Source: Bacillus sp. MM2020_1 (GTDB taxonomy: Bacteria > Bacillota > Bacilli > Bacillales > Cytobacillaceae). Taken from it: a stretch of DNA of 52,479 bases. Each line of letters opens with the position of its first letter. Within the stretch, counting starts at the first letter, position 1. A program made the translations under genes and the position numbers. Below, in pieces: positions 43,252 through 51,083 of this stretch. The DNA lies in contig JAANMP010000032.1 in NCBI GenBank assembly GCA_011250595.1, positions 1-52,479 of the forward strand, in the 5' to 3' direction. Below the pieces are notes generated by a model. That model made no database searches and was not told where the DNA came from. It saw only the letters and a list, made by a program, of their open reading frames with translations.

Positions 43252-43842
43252 CTGAAAGCATATATGGAGCTAGCTATTGGATTTGCTCGGACCGGAGTGA
43301 CGGGCTATGGCGGCGGACCCTCGACAATACCGTTGATTGAGTTTGAAGCTGTCAAAAAATACAAATGGATGAATGAGGATGAATTTGTAGAAATACTGGC
43401 ATTAGCTAATACTTTGCCAGGGCCGATTGCAACCAAAATGGCGGCGTATATTGGTTATAAAGTGAAGGGGTATTTAGGGGCGACCGTAGCTATTCTGACT
43501 CACATTCTACCATCTATTATTGCGATGATCGCATTATTGGGCGTGCTTTACAAATTTAAGGAATCACCGATTGTCAGTGGAATGGTTCAAGGGGTTACGC
43601 CTGTCATTGGTTTTATGCTCTTGGAGATGGCCTACCGTTTCTTCCAAAATGGCCGTAAAGGTTTAGGGTTACCAATCATGCTCTCATTGTCGGTCGTTTC
43701 ATTAATATTTGTCCAGTTCCTTGGATTGCATCCCGGAATTCTAATTGGGGTCTTTCTTATTACTGCCTTTTTTATAGCAGACCGAAAAGAAAAGGCTGCT
43801 GCAGCTGCGGCACTCCTTCATAGAAAGGAAAAAAGTTCATGA
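43252..43842 (+). CDS. ChrA-type half transporter, N-terminal homologue
   Basis: About 196 residues if started at a CTG at 43252, which has AGGGGGAG six bases upstream; an ATG four codons later lacks a ribosome site. The CTG start also lines up with the start of the next gene. Motif GYGGGPSTIPLIEFEAV, then LANTLPGPIATKMAAYIGY, defines the chromate-transporter (CHR) domain; about six hydrophobic segments. It ends overlapping the second half-gene by ATGA. Short-chain CHR proteins work as pairs. Oxyanion or organic acid efflux possible; chromate itself is not implied. Confidence 0.8.
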   Translation: MKAYMELAIGFARTGVTGYGGGPSTIPLIEFEAVKKYKWMNEDEFVEILALANTLPGPIATKMAAYIGYKVKGYLGATVAILTHILPSIIAMIALLGVLYKFKESPIVSGMVQGVTPVIGFMLLEMAYRFFQNGRKGLGLPIMLSLSVVSLIFVQFLGLHPGILIGVFLITAFFIADRKEKAAAAAALLHRKEKSS

Positions 43843-44369
43843 TCTATTTGCATATCTTTTGGGCGTTTTTTATTGCTAATTTATTAGGTTATGGCGGCGG
43901 GCCTGCAACCATTCCATTAATTCAAAATGAAGTGGTCAACAATTATCACTGGATGAGTTTATCCGAGTTTGGAGATGTATTAGCGATTGGAAATGCCTTA
44001 CCCGGACCGATTGCTACTAAAATGGGAGGCTATATTGGATATGAAGTCGGTGGGATTCTAGGTTCAATTATCGCACTTATTGCTACAATTCTTCCTTCCG
44101 CACTCGCAGTCATTATATTATTTAAATTTGTGAATCTATTTAAAGGGTCACCCAAAGTATCGCTTATGACCAAGTCAGTACAGCCGATTATTGCTATTTT
44201 ACTTGCTGTAATGGCGTATCAATTCTTTTTAACTGCTTATGAAAATAGTGGTATTTTTCACCTGCTGCTATTGGCAGTGGTCAGCTATTTTACATTAAGT
44301 AAAATAAAAATGCATCCTTCTCTAGCCATTGTTTGTGCATTAATCTACGGTGGTGTATTTCTCTCGTAA
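43839..44369 (+). CDS. ChrA-type half transporter, C-terminal homologue
   Basis: 176 residues, translationally coupled to the previous gene through an ATGA overlap. It repeats the same signature, GYGGGPATIPLIQNEVV and IGNALPGPIATKMGGYIGYE, showing that the two halves arose by duplication. About six membrane segments. Acts as partner of the preceding half. The regulator gene follows 44 nt later. Confidence 0.83.
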   Translation: MIYLHIFWAFFIANLLGYGGGPATIPLIQNEVVNNYHWMSLSEFGDVLAIGNALPGPIATKMGGYIGYEVGGILGSIIALIATILPSALAVIILFKFVNLFKGSPKVSLMTKSVQPIIAILLAVMAYQFFLTAYENSGIFHLLLLAVVSYFTLSKIKMHPSLAIVCALIYGGVFLS

Positions 44370-44413
44370 CCTGGGATTTTGGAAAAAACTTTAAAAATGA
44401 GCGGGTGGAGTTT

Positions 44414-45115
44414 ATGGATATAAGATGGGAGGAAAACAATCTTTTATCGATTCGAGAGCATGCCTATAAATACCTTAAGGAAATGATACTCGAGGGCGAA
44501 CTAAAAGCAGGTGATCGGTTAATTGAAAGAGAGCTTGCAGGGAAATTAGGCATTAGTCGGACTCCGATTCGGGAGGCGTTGTTCCGGCTGGAATCTCAAG
44601 GCTTTGTTAAAACAGTACCAAGAAAAGGTGTCGTCGTCAGTAATATTTCTGAAAATGAAGTCATCGAGGTATTTACAATTCTTGCCTCTTTAGAAGTTTT
44701 AGCTGTTAAATTAGCAGCAAGGCGAATGGATAGAGAAACACAGCTAGAATTGGATCAAAAGATCGAAGAACTAATCGAGTTCAAAGATCAAGCGGAAGAA
44801 AACTTTAATTTTGAACATATTCAAATGAATCGTTTGATTAATAAAGCATCGAAAAGTCCTAAATTATTAGAGATTCTCTCTGGTCTGATTGACTATATAC
44901 ATATGTCAGCAAATATGGGCTATGAGACACCAGGAAGAAGAAAAGAATCGTTAAGGGAACATATTGATATCATGACAGCCTTGCGCGATAAGGAAGCGGA
45001 AATGGCGGAGTATTTAATGAGGATTCATATTGAAAACTCGAAAAAGGCTTATATCACTTATATAAAGAGTTTAAAAGAAAAGCTCAATAAAAAGGAAAAA
45101 TTGATGTCCACTTGA
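44414..45115 (+). CDS. GntR/FCD regulator, second of two paralogues
   Basis: 233 residues from the ATG at 44414 with GGGTGGAG upstream. It aligns without gaps in the N-terminal domain to the regulator at 31969; the recognition helix and wing (ISRTPIREALFRLESQGF, KTVPRKGV) are identical, while the ligand domain has diverged (for example DRETQLELDQKIEELIEF). This predicts the same operator but possibly another ligand. It is the last gene of the ChrA-led unit. Confidence 0.88.
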   Translation: MDIRWEENNLLSIREHAYKYLKEMILEGELKAGDRLIERELAGKLGISRTPIREALFRLESQGFVKTVPRKGVVVSNISENEVIEVFTILASLEVLAVKLAARRMDRETQLELDQKIEELIEFKDQAEENFNFEHIQMNRLINKASKSPKLLEILSGLIDYIHMSANMGYETPGRRKESLREHIDIMTALRDKEAEMAEYLMRIHIENSKKAYITYIKSLKEKLNKKEKLMST

Positions 45116-45161
45116 TCCATTCCTATTTATGATCTTGGAGTGAACGAACATCTATATTAAT

Positions 45162-45199
45162 GACCACACCGTCTCCTCGATGTGGTCTTATCTTTATCT
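45162..45199 (+). terminator. Terminator after the second GntR gene
   Basis: GACCACA pairs with TGTGGTC around a 12-base loop, followed by a T-rich tail with interruptions. Confidence 0.65.
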
Positions 45200-45233
45200 T
45201 TATCAGAAAAATATAAATATTTAAAATTTAATA

Positions 45234-45270
45234 TTGTTTGAAAATTGTAAATATGGTATATTGTATACCA
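45234..45270 (+). promoter_or_regulatory. Promoter and best operator, before the second ferredoxin gene
   Basis: TTGTTT, 17-nt spacer, TATATT. TGGTATA-TTG-TATACCA (45254-45270) is a perfect 7-3-7 dyad covering the -10 and the start region, and contains the standard TTGTATACCA site in its right half. Confidence 0.7.
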
Positions 45271-45300
45271 AGAAGATAAATAAAAGGGAGGATACGAGGC

Positions 45301-45651
45301 ATGCCAAAAATAAATTTCATTAACAGTAATAAACAATTAGAGGTGCCAGAGGATGCAAATATTTTAAGGATGTCCCTTCGTTACGATGGAGAACTCCCAA
45401 ACCGATGCGGCGGGGGAATTTGTGGCAGCTGCGTATTTAAAGCGGAGGAAGGTGCTGAATTCCTCGATAAAGTCAAGGTGCAGGAAAGAAGAAAATTAGG
45501 TGAAGAATGGCTAAATAAAGGGTACCGCCTTGGCTGTCAAACATTTGTGACGAACGGAGATATCTCGATTTCTTGGGATGATGAAGTTACAGAAGTAGTC
45601 AAAAAAAGAAAGCCTGATAAACTTCAGAGAGAAGTCTCAACTATTAAATAA
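45301..45651 (+). CDS. Plant-type [2Fe-2S] ferredoxin, second of two
   Basis: 116 residues. Cluster cysteines Cys36, Cys41, Cys44 and Cys79 (C-x4-C-x2-C-x34-C) in NRCGGGICGSC and RLGCQ. Same general plan as the ferredoxin at 38917 but clearly diverged; the C-terminal tail is charged. AGGGAGGATACGAGGC precedes the ATG. It carries the most perfect operator of the regulon, so its expression should follow the HDO gene. Either a second donor for the HDO or a partner of an oxygenase encoded elsewhere. Confidence 0.88.
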   Translation: MPKINFINSNKQLEVPEDANILRMSLRYDGELPNRCGGGICGSCVFKAEEGAEFLDKVKVQERRKLGEEWLNKGYRLGCQTFVTNGDISISWDDEVTEVVKKRKPDKLQREVSTIK

Positions 45652-45683
45652 GAAGTAAAAAAATATGAATTCGGGGTGAGATC

Positions 45684-45863
45684 ATGTGGGCCTGTGACAG
45701 ACATATGAAAGAAATATTAACCTTCTTAGAAACTCCCCATATTAGTAAAGCTTCCTATCAGATTAAATGTTCACTTTGCGATAACCATGCACTTGCAAAA
45801 ATCTATTATACGCATAAACCCTTACATTTGAAGAAGAACAAAAAACTTCGTTCGCTGGCTTAG
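45684..45863 (+). CDS. Small CxxH/CxxC protein, 59 residues
   Basis: ATG with GGGGTGAG upstream. The product starts MWACDRHMKEILTFLE and has a later CSLC, so a CxxH plus CxxC metal-site pattern, as in the BA_5709-type CxxH/CxxC family of Bacillus. Role unknown. It follows the ferredoxin by 32 nt and may be cotranscribed; two Lys/Arg clusters end the protein. Confidence 0.65.
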   Translation: MWACDRHMKEILTFLETPHISKASYQIKCSLCDNHALAKIYYTHKPLHLKKNKKLRSLA

Positions 45864-45934
45864 CTTGTTAGGCAACCTACACCTAGATTTATTGTTAAAA
45901 AGTAGTAGGATCTGACACTGAAATAAACATGTAC

Positions 45935-45969
45935 AAAAAAGCGATGAGTTTTCTGCTCATCGCTTTTTT
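45935..45969. terminator. Bidirectional terminator
   Basis: AAAAAAGCGATGAG pairs perfectly with CTCATCGCTTTTTT; it serves the small CxxH/CxxC gene and the convergent CAP-domain gene. Confidence 0.93.
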
Positions 45970-45991
45970 GTGTAATAAATGCTATTCAAGT

Positions 45992-47137
45992 TTACTCCTT
46001 CGCAAAAAAGTTTTCTGTATAGTAGGGCTGTGATTTATTATTAAAAGCTACACCTACCCCTAAAAACTCGTAATCCTCTCGCAAAATATTTTCTCGATGT
46101 CCGAGGGAGTTCATTAATCCTTCATGGGCGAATATGCTGCTAAACTGACCATAGGCGAGATTTTCACCGGCTAAGTAAAAGCTGATATCATCCTCTTTCA
46201 TTCGGTCAAACGGTGATTCTCCCTTAAGATTCGTGTGATCAAAGTAATTATTGACCGCCATATCGGTGCTATGTTTTCGAGCTGTTCCTCGGACATGTTC
46301 ATCCCATGTTAGAATTGGAAGCTGATGCTGGACTCGAGCAGCATTAGTCAAATCGAATAATTGGTATTCAAAACCTTCCTTTAAGGCGGAATTGGCCTTA
46401 GTATAAAAATCTGTTTTCTTTTCTTCAAAGTCTTTACGGATTAATTGCATCGCTGTTACCGTATTATCCTCATGTTTGTCATAAAAGATTGTTACATATG
46501 TTCCTTTAAGTAAGAACATATCATAGTCACTATTTTCCTGTAATTGATAAACGGTTAACCCTTTTTGAATTTTCGTTAGAGGTTCCCCAAGTTTTGAACG
46601 AACATCTTTCTTTGTACTGCCCATTTTGATTCCATTCGTTGAAGCAATTAAATCTTGGTTTGTGTATAATCCTGCTGCCTTGTTAGTTTTATCATACATG
46701 ACCATAAAAAAATCATGGTAATCTTCGTGATAGGTGTACCACTTTGTCCCATATTCATTTAGAGAAGACCGGTTTGCCTTGCCTATATTATGATCAATAT
46801 CTTCTTTTAGATTACCAAGTTCAATATTATTGATTGAAAAAACTTGGTCCGTCGGGGGAGTTAACTCTACTTTTTCGACTTCATTCGGCTGTTGCGGCTC
46901 TTGTTTCGTGAAAGGAAGCTCATTTACCTGAAAACCAAGCTGATCCGCTAATTGTTGAATTTTTTCATAAAAACTAGTAAGCGTGTCTGATAAGGCAGTG
47001 TTATCTTTGCCACTTATTTCAGATTGAACCGAATCAATCGTCTTTTTGATATCTGTATTTTCCAACTGTTTATCAACAACAGGTAATGAAAATTTAAATA
47101 ATAGTAAAAACGAGATGATCGCTAGTAATCGAACCAT
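45992..47137 (-). CDS. CAP/SCP-domain protein with CAP-associated N-terminal domain (YlbC-like)
   Basis: 381 residues; GGAGG before the ATG. One N-terminal hydrophobic helix (about residues 3-20) acts as signal or anchor. Residues roughly 100-240 form the CAP-associated domain (GKANRSSLNEYGTKWYTYH, KLGEPLTKIQ); 255-381 are the CAP domain with LTNAARVQHQL, HSTDMAVNNYFDHTN, GENLAYG and LGHRENIL. Secreted CAP proteins of this type are common in Bacillus; function in the cell wall or spore is unknown. Confidence 0.85.
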   Translation of the reverse strand: MVRLLAIISFLLLFKFSLPVVDKQLENTDIKKTIDSVQSEISGKDNTALSDTLTSFYEKIQQLADQLGFQVNELPFTKQEPQQPNEVEKVELTPPTDQVFSINNIELGNLKEDIDHNIGKANRSSLNEYGTKWYTYHEDYHDFFMVMYDKTNKAAGLYTNQDLIASTNGIKMGSTKKDVRSKLGEPLTKIQKGLTVYQLQENSDYDMFLLKGTYVTIFYDKHEDNTVTAMQLIRKDFEEKKTDFYTKANSALKEGFEYQLFDLTNAARVQHQLPILTWDEHVRGTARKHSTDMAVNNYFDHTNLKGESPFDRMKEDDISFYLAGENLAYGQFSSIFAHEGLMNSLGHRENILREDYEFLGVGVAFNNKSQPYYTENFFAKE

Positions 47138-47268
47138 GAAATTTCCTCCATTCTTATTAGAATTCTAACCAAATTAAATAAAATGTATAAGTAATATGCT
47201 TAGGGGGAATATAGAAAGCAGAATGGCTCCAATACAAATGTTAAAAACAGTACTCCAAAGAACAGCAT

Positions 47269-47300
47269 AAAAGGCACTATCACAATAGGATAGTACCTTT
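47269..47300 (-). terminator. Terminator of the HTH/PrpR_N-like regulator gene
   Basis: AAAGGCACTATC and GGATAGTACCTTT pair with one unpaired base; on the minus strand the stem is followed by TTTT. The rest of the 217-nt gap 47138-47354 shows nothing further. Confidence 0.6.
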
Positions 47301-47354
47301 AACGTTTCCATCATAGGTAATTGAATGTGGTAAAAGTTTCATGCTTTATCATGT

Positions 47355-48674
47355 CTATTTATTCAACATTTCAGAAGTATCGCTGACTCTATATATTTTC
47401 CGGGGACGTCCCTTAGAGGAAGGTGCCTCATCACCAATAATTTCCGCTATTCCTTCTTCCACTAAACCAGTTAGAATGCGCCGAGCATTTCTTGGTGTCA
47501 TTTTCAGCCATTCTGCTACGTGGGTTGCTGTAATTGAACCATTACCCATTCTTTTCTGAACTGATAAAATTTTATTAAAAGTTGTAATGGTAATGCCGCT
47601 TTTTTTTAGTTTTTCACTTATTTCCTTATTTTCTGTGCGATATTGAAAGGCGATGGCTTCTTGTTCTTTTAATGGGCCTTCAATCGTGCCGTTATTATCT
47701 ACCAGGAAAGCACAAAATGAATCATAATTTTGGGCATGGTTTAGTGCTAGCCGAGCATTTTCTTCTGCTGTAAGGGCAGTATCTCCGTAACCAATTCCAA
47801 TATTGGAAGGTAAATCCGCAAGTAATGCTAATTTTTCCAACAGAGAAGCAATTGAATTTTCTGTTTCTTCCAACGAACCCCTTGTTGAAAATATAACAAA
47901 TACTCCTGTACCGATCGTAACAAACGAACCGGATATCGATTCTGCGAAGCTTAAAATAGCTGACTGAATCTCTAAATTTAAGCGATGAAGGTCGTAGGAC
48001 ACCATATTATGGTTTTCCTTTTTCTCCATCCCTTGTACTTTCACGAGGATAGCAGCAATTTGTGATTGTTTAAAATGCATCGTTTCCCATTGCTGGATAG
48101 CTGTAGAAAAGGTCTCGCGTATGTTGGTTCTTGTTGGTGCAACCCAATAGGCAGTAATGTTTTGCAAACAAAGCTGATCATAAATGGAACGAAGACTTGT
48201 TATACAAATATCTACTTTTTCATCTTGAATGTTTTTTTGATGATAGGCTAGAAGTTTTTCAAGTGGAATATCATTTGTATATTCTTGAACATAAACCTGT
48301 TTACTAGGTATACCAAGGTCGCGGTATGTTTCAAAAACATCACGTTCAGTTAGTGTGTCAATGCTAATTCGTTCTAAACTTCTTTTATCATTGTATCCAA
48401 TGTCAACTAAGGTTTTGGTTAAACTGGCACCATCTAACTGAAGTAGGAAAAATGGCTGTTTGACGGCGCTTTTTTGAAAAGGATTAAAAAGGGCAGGTCC
48501 GGCCAGAATCCATAGGTCAACTGCATGTTGATTTTTTTGCACGATACTAGTGGCTTCTTCAGGGTTCTGATAGATAAATGGTACTGATTGTAGCCAATCA
48601 TTGAATTCAGTTGCTATTTCAGAAATAAGATGGACAGAGTCCATTGGTCCAATGATTCCGGCTCTTGGTTTCAA
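47355..48674 (-). CDS. Three-part transcriptional regulator (PrpR_N-like sensor, GGDEF-like middle, C-terminal winged helix)
   Basis: 439 residues from a TTG at 48674 with GGGAGGG upstream. Residues 1-190 (RAGIIGPMDSVHLI, LWILAGPALFNPF) resemble the phosphotransfer-like sensor fold of PrpR_N proteins. Residues about 200-340 contain FVTIGTGVFVIFSTRG and NIGIGYGDTALTAEENARLAL, like a degenerate GGDEF domain without the GGDEF motif. The end has TATHVAEWLKMTPRNARRIL and GRPRKIYRV, a winged helix. It is divergent from the flavin reductase/HpaB genes and is their probable regulator. Domain naming is by pattern. Confidence 0.72.
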   Translation of the reverse strand: MKPRAGIIGPMDSVHLISEIATEFNDWLQSVPFIYQNPEEATSIVQKNQHAVDLWILAGPALFNPFQKSAVKQPFFLLQLDGASLTKTLVDIGYNDKRSLERISIDTLTERDVFETYRDLGIPSKQVYVQEYTNDIPLEKLLAYHQKNIQDEKVDICITSLRSIYDQLCLQNITAYWVAPTRTNIRETFSTAIQQWETMHFKQSQIAAILVKVQGMEKKENHNMVSYDLHRLNLEIQSAILSFAESISGSFVTIGTGVFVIFSTRGSLEETENSIASLLEKLALLADLPSNIGIGYGDTALTAEENARLALNHAQNYDSFCAFLVDNNGTIEGPLKEQEAIAFQYRTENKEISEKLKKSGITITTFNKILSVQKRMGNGSITATHVAEWLKMTPRNARRILTGLVEEGIAEIIGDEAPSSKGRPRKIYRVSDTSEMLNK

Positions 48675-48798
48675 AAAGCTTCCCTCCCAAAAAGATTTTG
48701 TTATTTAATTATAACAATAATGGAAATCTTTCGTCATAAATTTTCTCTAGTTGAAATATTTTACATTTTAATATTACCATTCCTATGTTGATTATAGT

Positions 48799-48846
48799 GA
48801 ATTTTTAGAAAATTATGTTGACACGAGTATTCACTGTCTGTATAGT
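48799..48846 (+). promoter_or_regulatory. Promoter of the flavin reductase/HpaB unit with upstream dyad
   Basis: TTGACA (48818-48823), 17-nt spacer, TATAGT (48841-48846), near consensus. Two bases upstream of the -35 is GAATTTTTAGAAAATTA (48799-48815) containing AATTTT-TAG-AAAATT. The same 17 bases recur at 52424, again two bases before TTGACA. Confidence 0.75.
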
Positions 48847-48905
48847 TTTAATTAAGGAACACATAAAGAAAAATTCCGTAAATTAAATGAGTAGGAGTGG
48901 TATTA

Positions 48906-49421
48906 ATGAATAAATCCAGGGAGAAGGAGAACCAGGATTTAGTTCCATTGGTTAGCCAAGAGCAATTCAAACAGGTCATTGGTCATTTTGCCAGCGGAGT
49001 TTCGATTATTACAGTTAGAAATAATGGAGTCGATTTTGGAATCACGGCAAGTGCCGTTTGTTCCGTTTCTGTTGACCCACCCATGCTCCTAGTTTGCATC
49101 AATAAAAATACAGGAACATGTCATGCTATCTCAGCAGCCGAATCCTTTACGGTAAATATAGTTAATGATACGCAAAAAGAGTTAGCATTAAGATTTGCCA
49201 GAGCCAATACGGATAAATTTGCTGGAGTTGATTTTTCTTATGGTGAGTTAGGTAACCCTGTTTTAAGCCAAACACTTGCTACGCTCGAATGCCGGGTTGT
49301 CGAAGAAGTAGCAGGGGGCACACATTCCGTCTTTTTGAGCGAGGTACTGAAGGCCAATGGAGCAGACGGTGATCCTTTGGTTTACTATCGTGGGAAATTT
49401 GGAAAATTTGAGGAAGTATAA
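48906..49421 (+). CDS. NAD(P)H:flavin oxidoreductase (HpaC-like small component)
   Basis: 171 residues from the ATG at 48906 (AGGAG upstream). Flavin-reductase-like domain: FKQVIGHFASGVSIIT near residue 20, FGITASAVCSVSVDPPMLLVCIN, then FTVNIVNDTQKELALRFA and LECRVVEE. It makes free FADH2/FMNH2 for a monooxygenase. The HpaB-type oxygenase is encoded 62 nt downstream, so the two form a two-component system. Confidence 0.9.
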   Translation: MNKSREKENQDLVPLVSQEQFKQVIGHFASGVSIITVRNNGVDFGITASAVCSVSVDPPMLLVCINKNTGTCHAISAAESFTVNIVNDTQKELALRFARANTDKFAGVDFSYGELGNPVLSQTLATLECRVVEEVAGGTHSVFLSEVLKANGADGDPLVYYRGKFGKFEEV

Positions 49422-49483
49422 AAAATCATCAAGAATATTTTTTTAAATGATTTGTAAGCACTGAAATTATAGGGGGTAGTGGA

Positions 49484-50944
49484 ATGGCATTAATGACAGG
49501 GAAACAATATCGAGAGTCACTGAATGATGGGCGAGAGATTTATATTGATGGGGAAAAGGTAAGGAATGTAGCCGAACATCCATCCTTTAAGCCAATCATT
49601 GATGTAAAAGCAAGAATGTATGATATGGCGCATGAAGCAAAATATGCTGATACATTAACAACAAAACTGTCTGACGGTGAAATTGTTTCACGTGCTTATA
49701 AAATGCCAGAGACAAAAGATGATTTGACTGCGATTCGCAAACATGTCGAGACGGTTCTTGACGATCTTGGCGGGGTTGTTTATCGCGTTGGCGATGAAAC
49801 AATCGGTGAAATGTGGTCCCTTTATGATGCTCAAGATAAATTAAATGAAATCGATCCGACCTACGCGAAAAATATTAAGTACCATATTGATCGTGTTGCC
49901 CGAGAAGACTTGTTCCATGTCTCGGCGAACACGGATCCAAAAGGTGATCGAAGCAAATTGTTCAGCGGTAAAGATGGAGGAACCTTGCTTCATGTGGTCG
50001 AGGAAAATGACCGGGGAATCGTCGTAAAAGGGGCAAAGTTTGAAACAGCTGCTGCTTATGCACATCAAGCATTTGTTAAACCGACAATTTTAGACTGGAA
50101 TGCCGGGTCAGAAAAGATGGCTCCGTTCGCTTGTGGATTTATATGTGACATGGGTGCACCAGGGTTAAAACATATTTGCCGTACATCCTTAGGTACAAAT
50201 CGAAATCCAGATGACTATCCAATCGCCACGAAATTTGAAGAAATTGATACCCTGCTCATTTTTGATAACGTCCTAATTCCGTGGGAAAATGTTCTTTTCC
50301 ACCGCTCCTTAGAATCTGCAGCCTATATCCGTTCCACACTTCATCGCTATTCTGCCTTTAATTACACCCTAAGATTGTTACGCAGAGCTGATTACTTGAT
50401 TGGTGCAGCACTATTAAATGTTGAACAAACAGGTTTAACACATCTCCAAGCTGTTAAAGAAAAAATCTCTGAGCTTATTAATTATCGGGAAGGAATCAAT
50501 GCCCATTTAACTGCTGCCATAGCGGATGCGAAAAGAAGCCCAGGCGGGTTAATGATGCCAAATCCATCACTACTGTATACAGGTCGTGTCTTTGCCTTAG
50601 CCAATTTCCCGGCGATGGCCCATTTAACACGTGAACTCGTGGGCGGTCAATTAGCAGTAACTCCGGATTCTGCAACGATGGCAGATCCAGAAATTAAACA
50701 ATATTTTGATCAATATTATTCCGTTGGCGAGTGGACGCCTGAAGATCGAGGGAAATTACTTTATTTTGCAAGGGATTTGTTAAATTCCTCTTATGCAGGC
50801 CACAGAACCACGTTTGAATTATTTGCCCAAAGTCCTCCATTTGCTCAACAAATGGCCGTGTTTAACAATTTTGATATGGAGCCGCAGCGTGAATTAGTGC
50901 GAAAAGCAGCAGGGCTGAATCACTCTGCACCTGTTTCTAAATAG
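49484..50944 (+). CDS. Flavin-dependent monooxygenase, HpaB/4-hydroxyphenylacetate 3-hydroxylase family
   Basis: 486 residues, right length. The N-terminal MTGKQYRESLNDGREIYIDG and the later FACGFICDMGAPGLKHICRTS, FDNVLIPWENVLFHRS and ELVGGQLAVTPDSA fit the HpaB fold, which is an acyl-CoA-dehydrogenase-like oxygenase using reduced flavin. Members hydroxylate phenols; others act on chlorophenols, tyrosine derivatives or N-heterocycles. No hpa ring-cleavage genes follow; instead an amidohydrolase is encoded next, which argues for a nitrogen-containing substrate. AGGGGG precedes the ATG. Confidence 0.88.
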   Translation: MALMTGKQYRESLNDGREIYIDGEKVRNVAEHPSFKPIIDVKARMYDMAHEAKYADTLTTKLSDGEIVSRAYKMPETKDDLTAIRKHVETVLDDLGGVVYRVGDETIGEMWSLYDAQDKLNEIDPTYAKNIKYHIDRVAREDLFHVSANTDPKGDRSKLFSGKDGGTLLHVVEENDRGIVVKGAKFETAAAYAHQAFVKPTILDWNAGSEKMAPFACGFICDMGAPGLKHICRTSLGTNRNPDDYPIATKFEEIDTLLIFDNVLIPWENVLFHRSLESAAYIRSTLHRYSAFNYTLRLLRRADYLIGAALLNVEQTGLTHLQAVKEKISELINYREGINAHLTAAIADAKRSPGGLMMPNPSLLYTGRVFALANFPAMAHLTRELVGGQLAVTPDSATMADPEIKQYFDQYYSVGEWTPEDRGKLLYFARDLLNSSYAGHRTTFELFAQSPPFAQQMAVFNNFDMEPQRELVRKAAGLNHSAPVSK

Positions 50945-50974
50945 CTTGATAGTTTAGAGCTTAATAAAATTTAC

Positions 50975-51021
50975 TGAAGCAGCAATGCTGGATTTAATCC
51001 ATATTGTTGCTTCAATTTATT
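50975..51021 (+). terminator. Terminator between the HpaB-like and amidohydrolase genes
   Basis: TGAAGCAGCAAT pairs with ATTGTTGCTTCA (one G-T pair) around a 16-nt loop containing GGAT/ATCC, then a T-rich tail. Confidence 0.72.
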
Positions 51022-51083
51022 TTGTATAGCCAAATGCTGAAATCAAAATTGATATTAATATATTAGGAAAGCGAGGTGCAGTT

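Noticed and set aside
48307..48314. GGTATACC core inside the minus-strand regulator gene
   Set aside because: It lies deep in coding sequence far from any promoter; an 8-base palindrome is expected by chance now and then.
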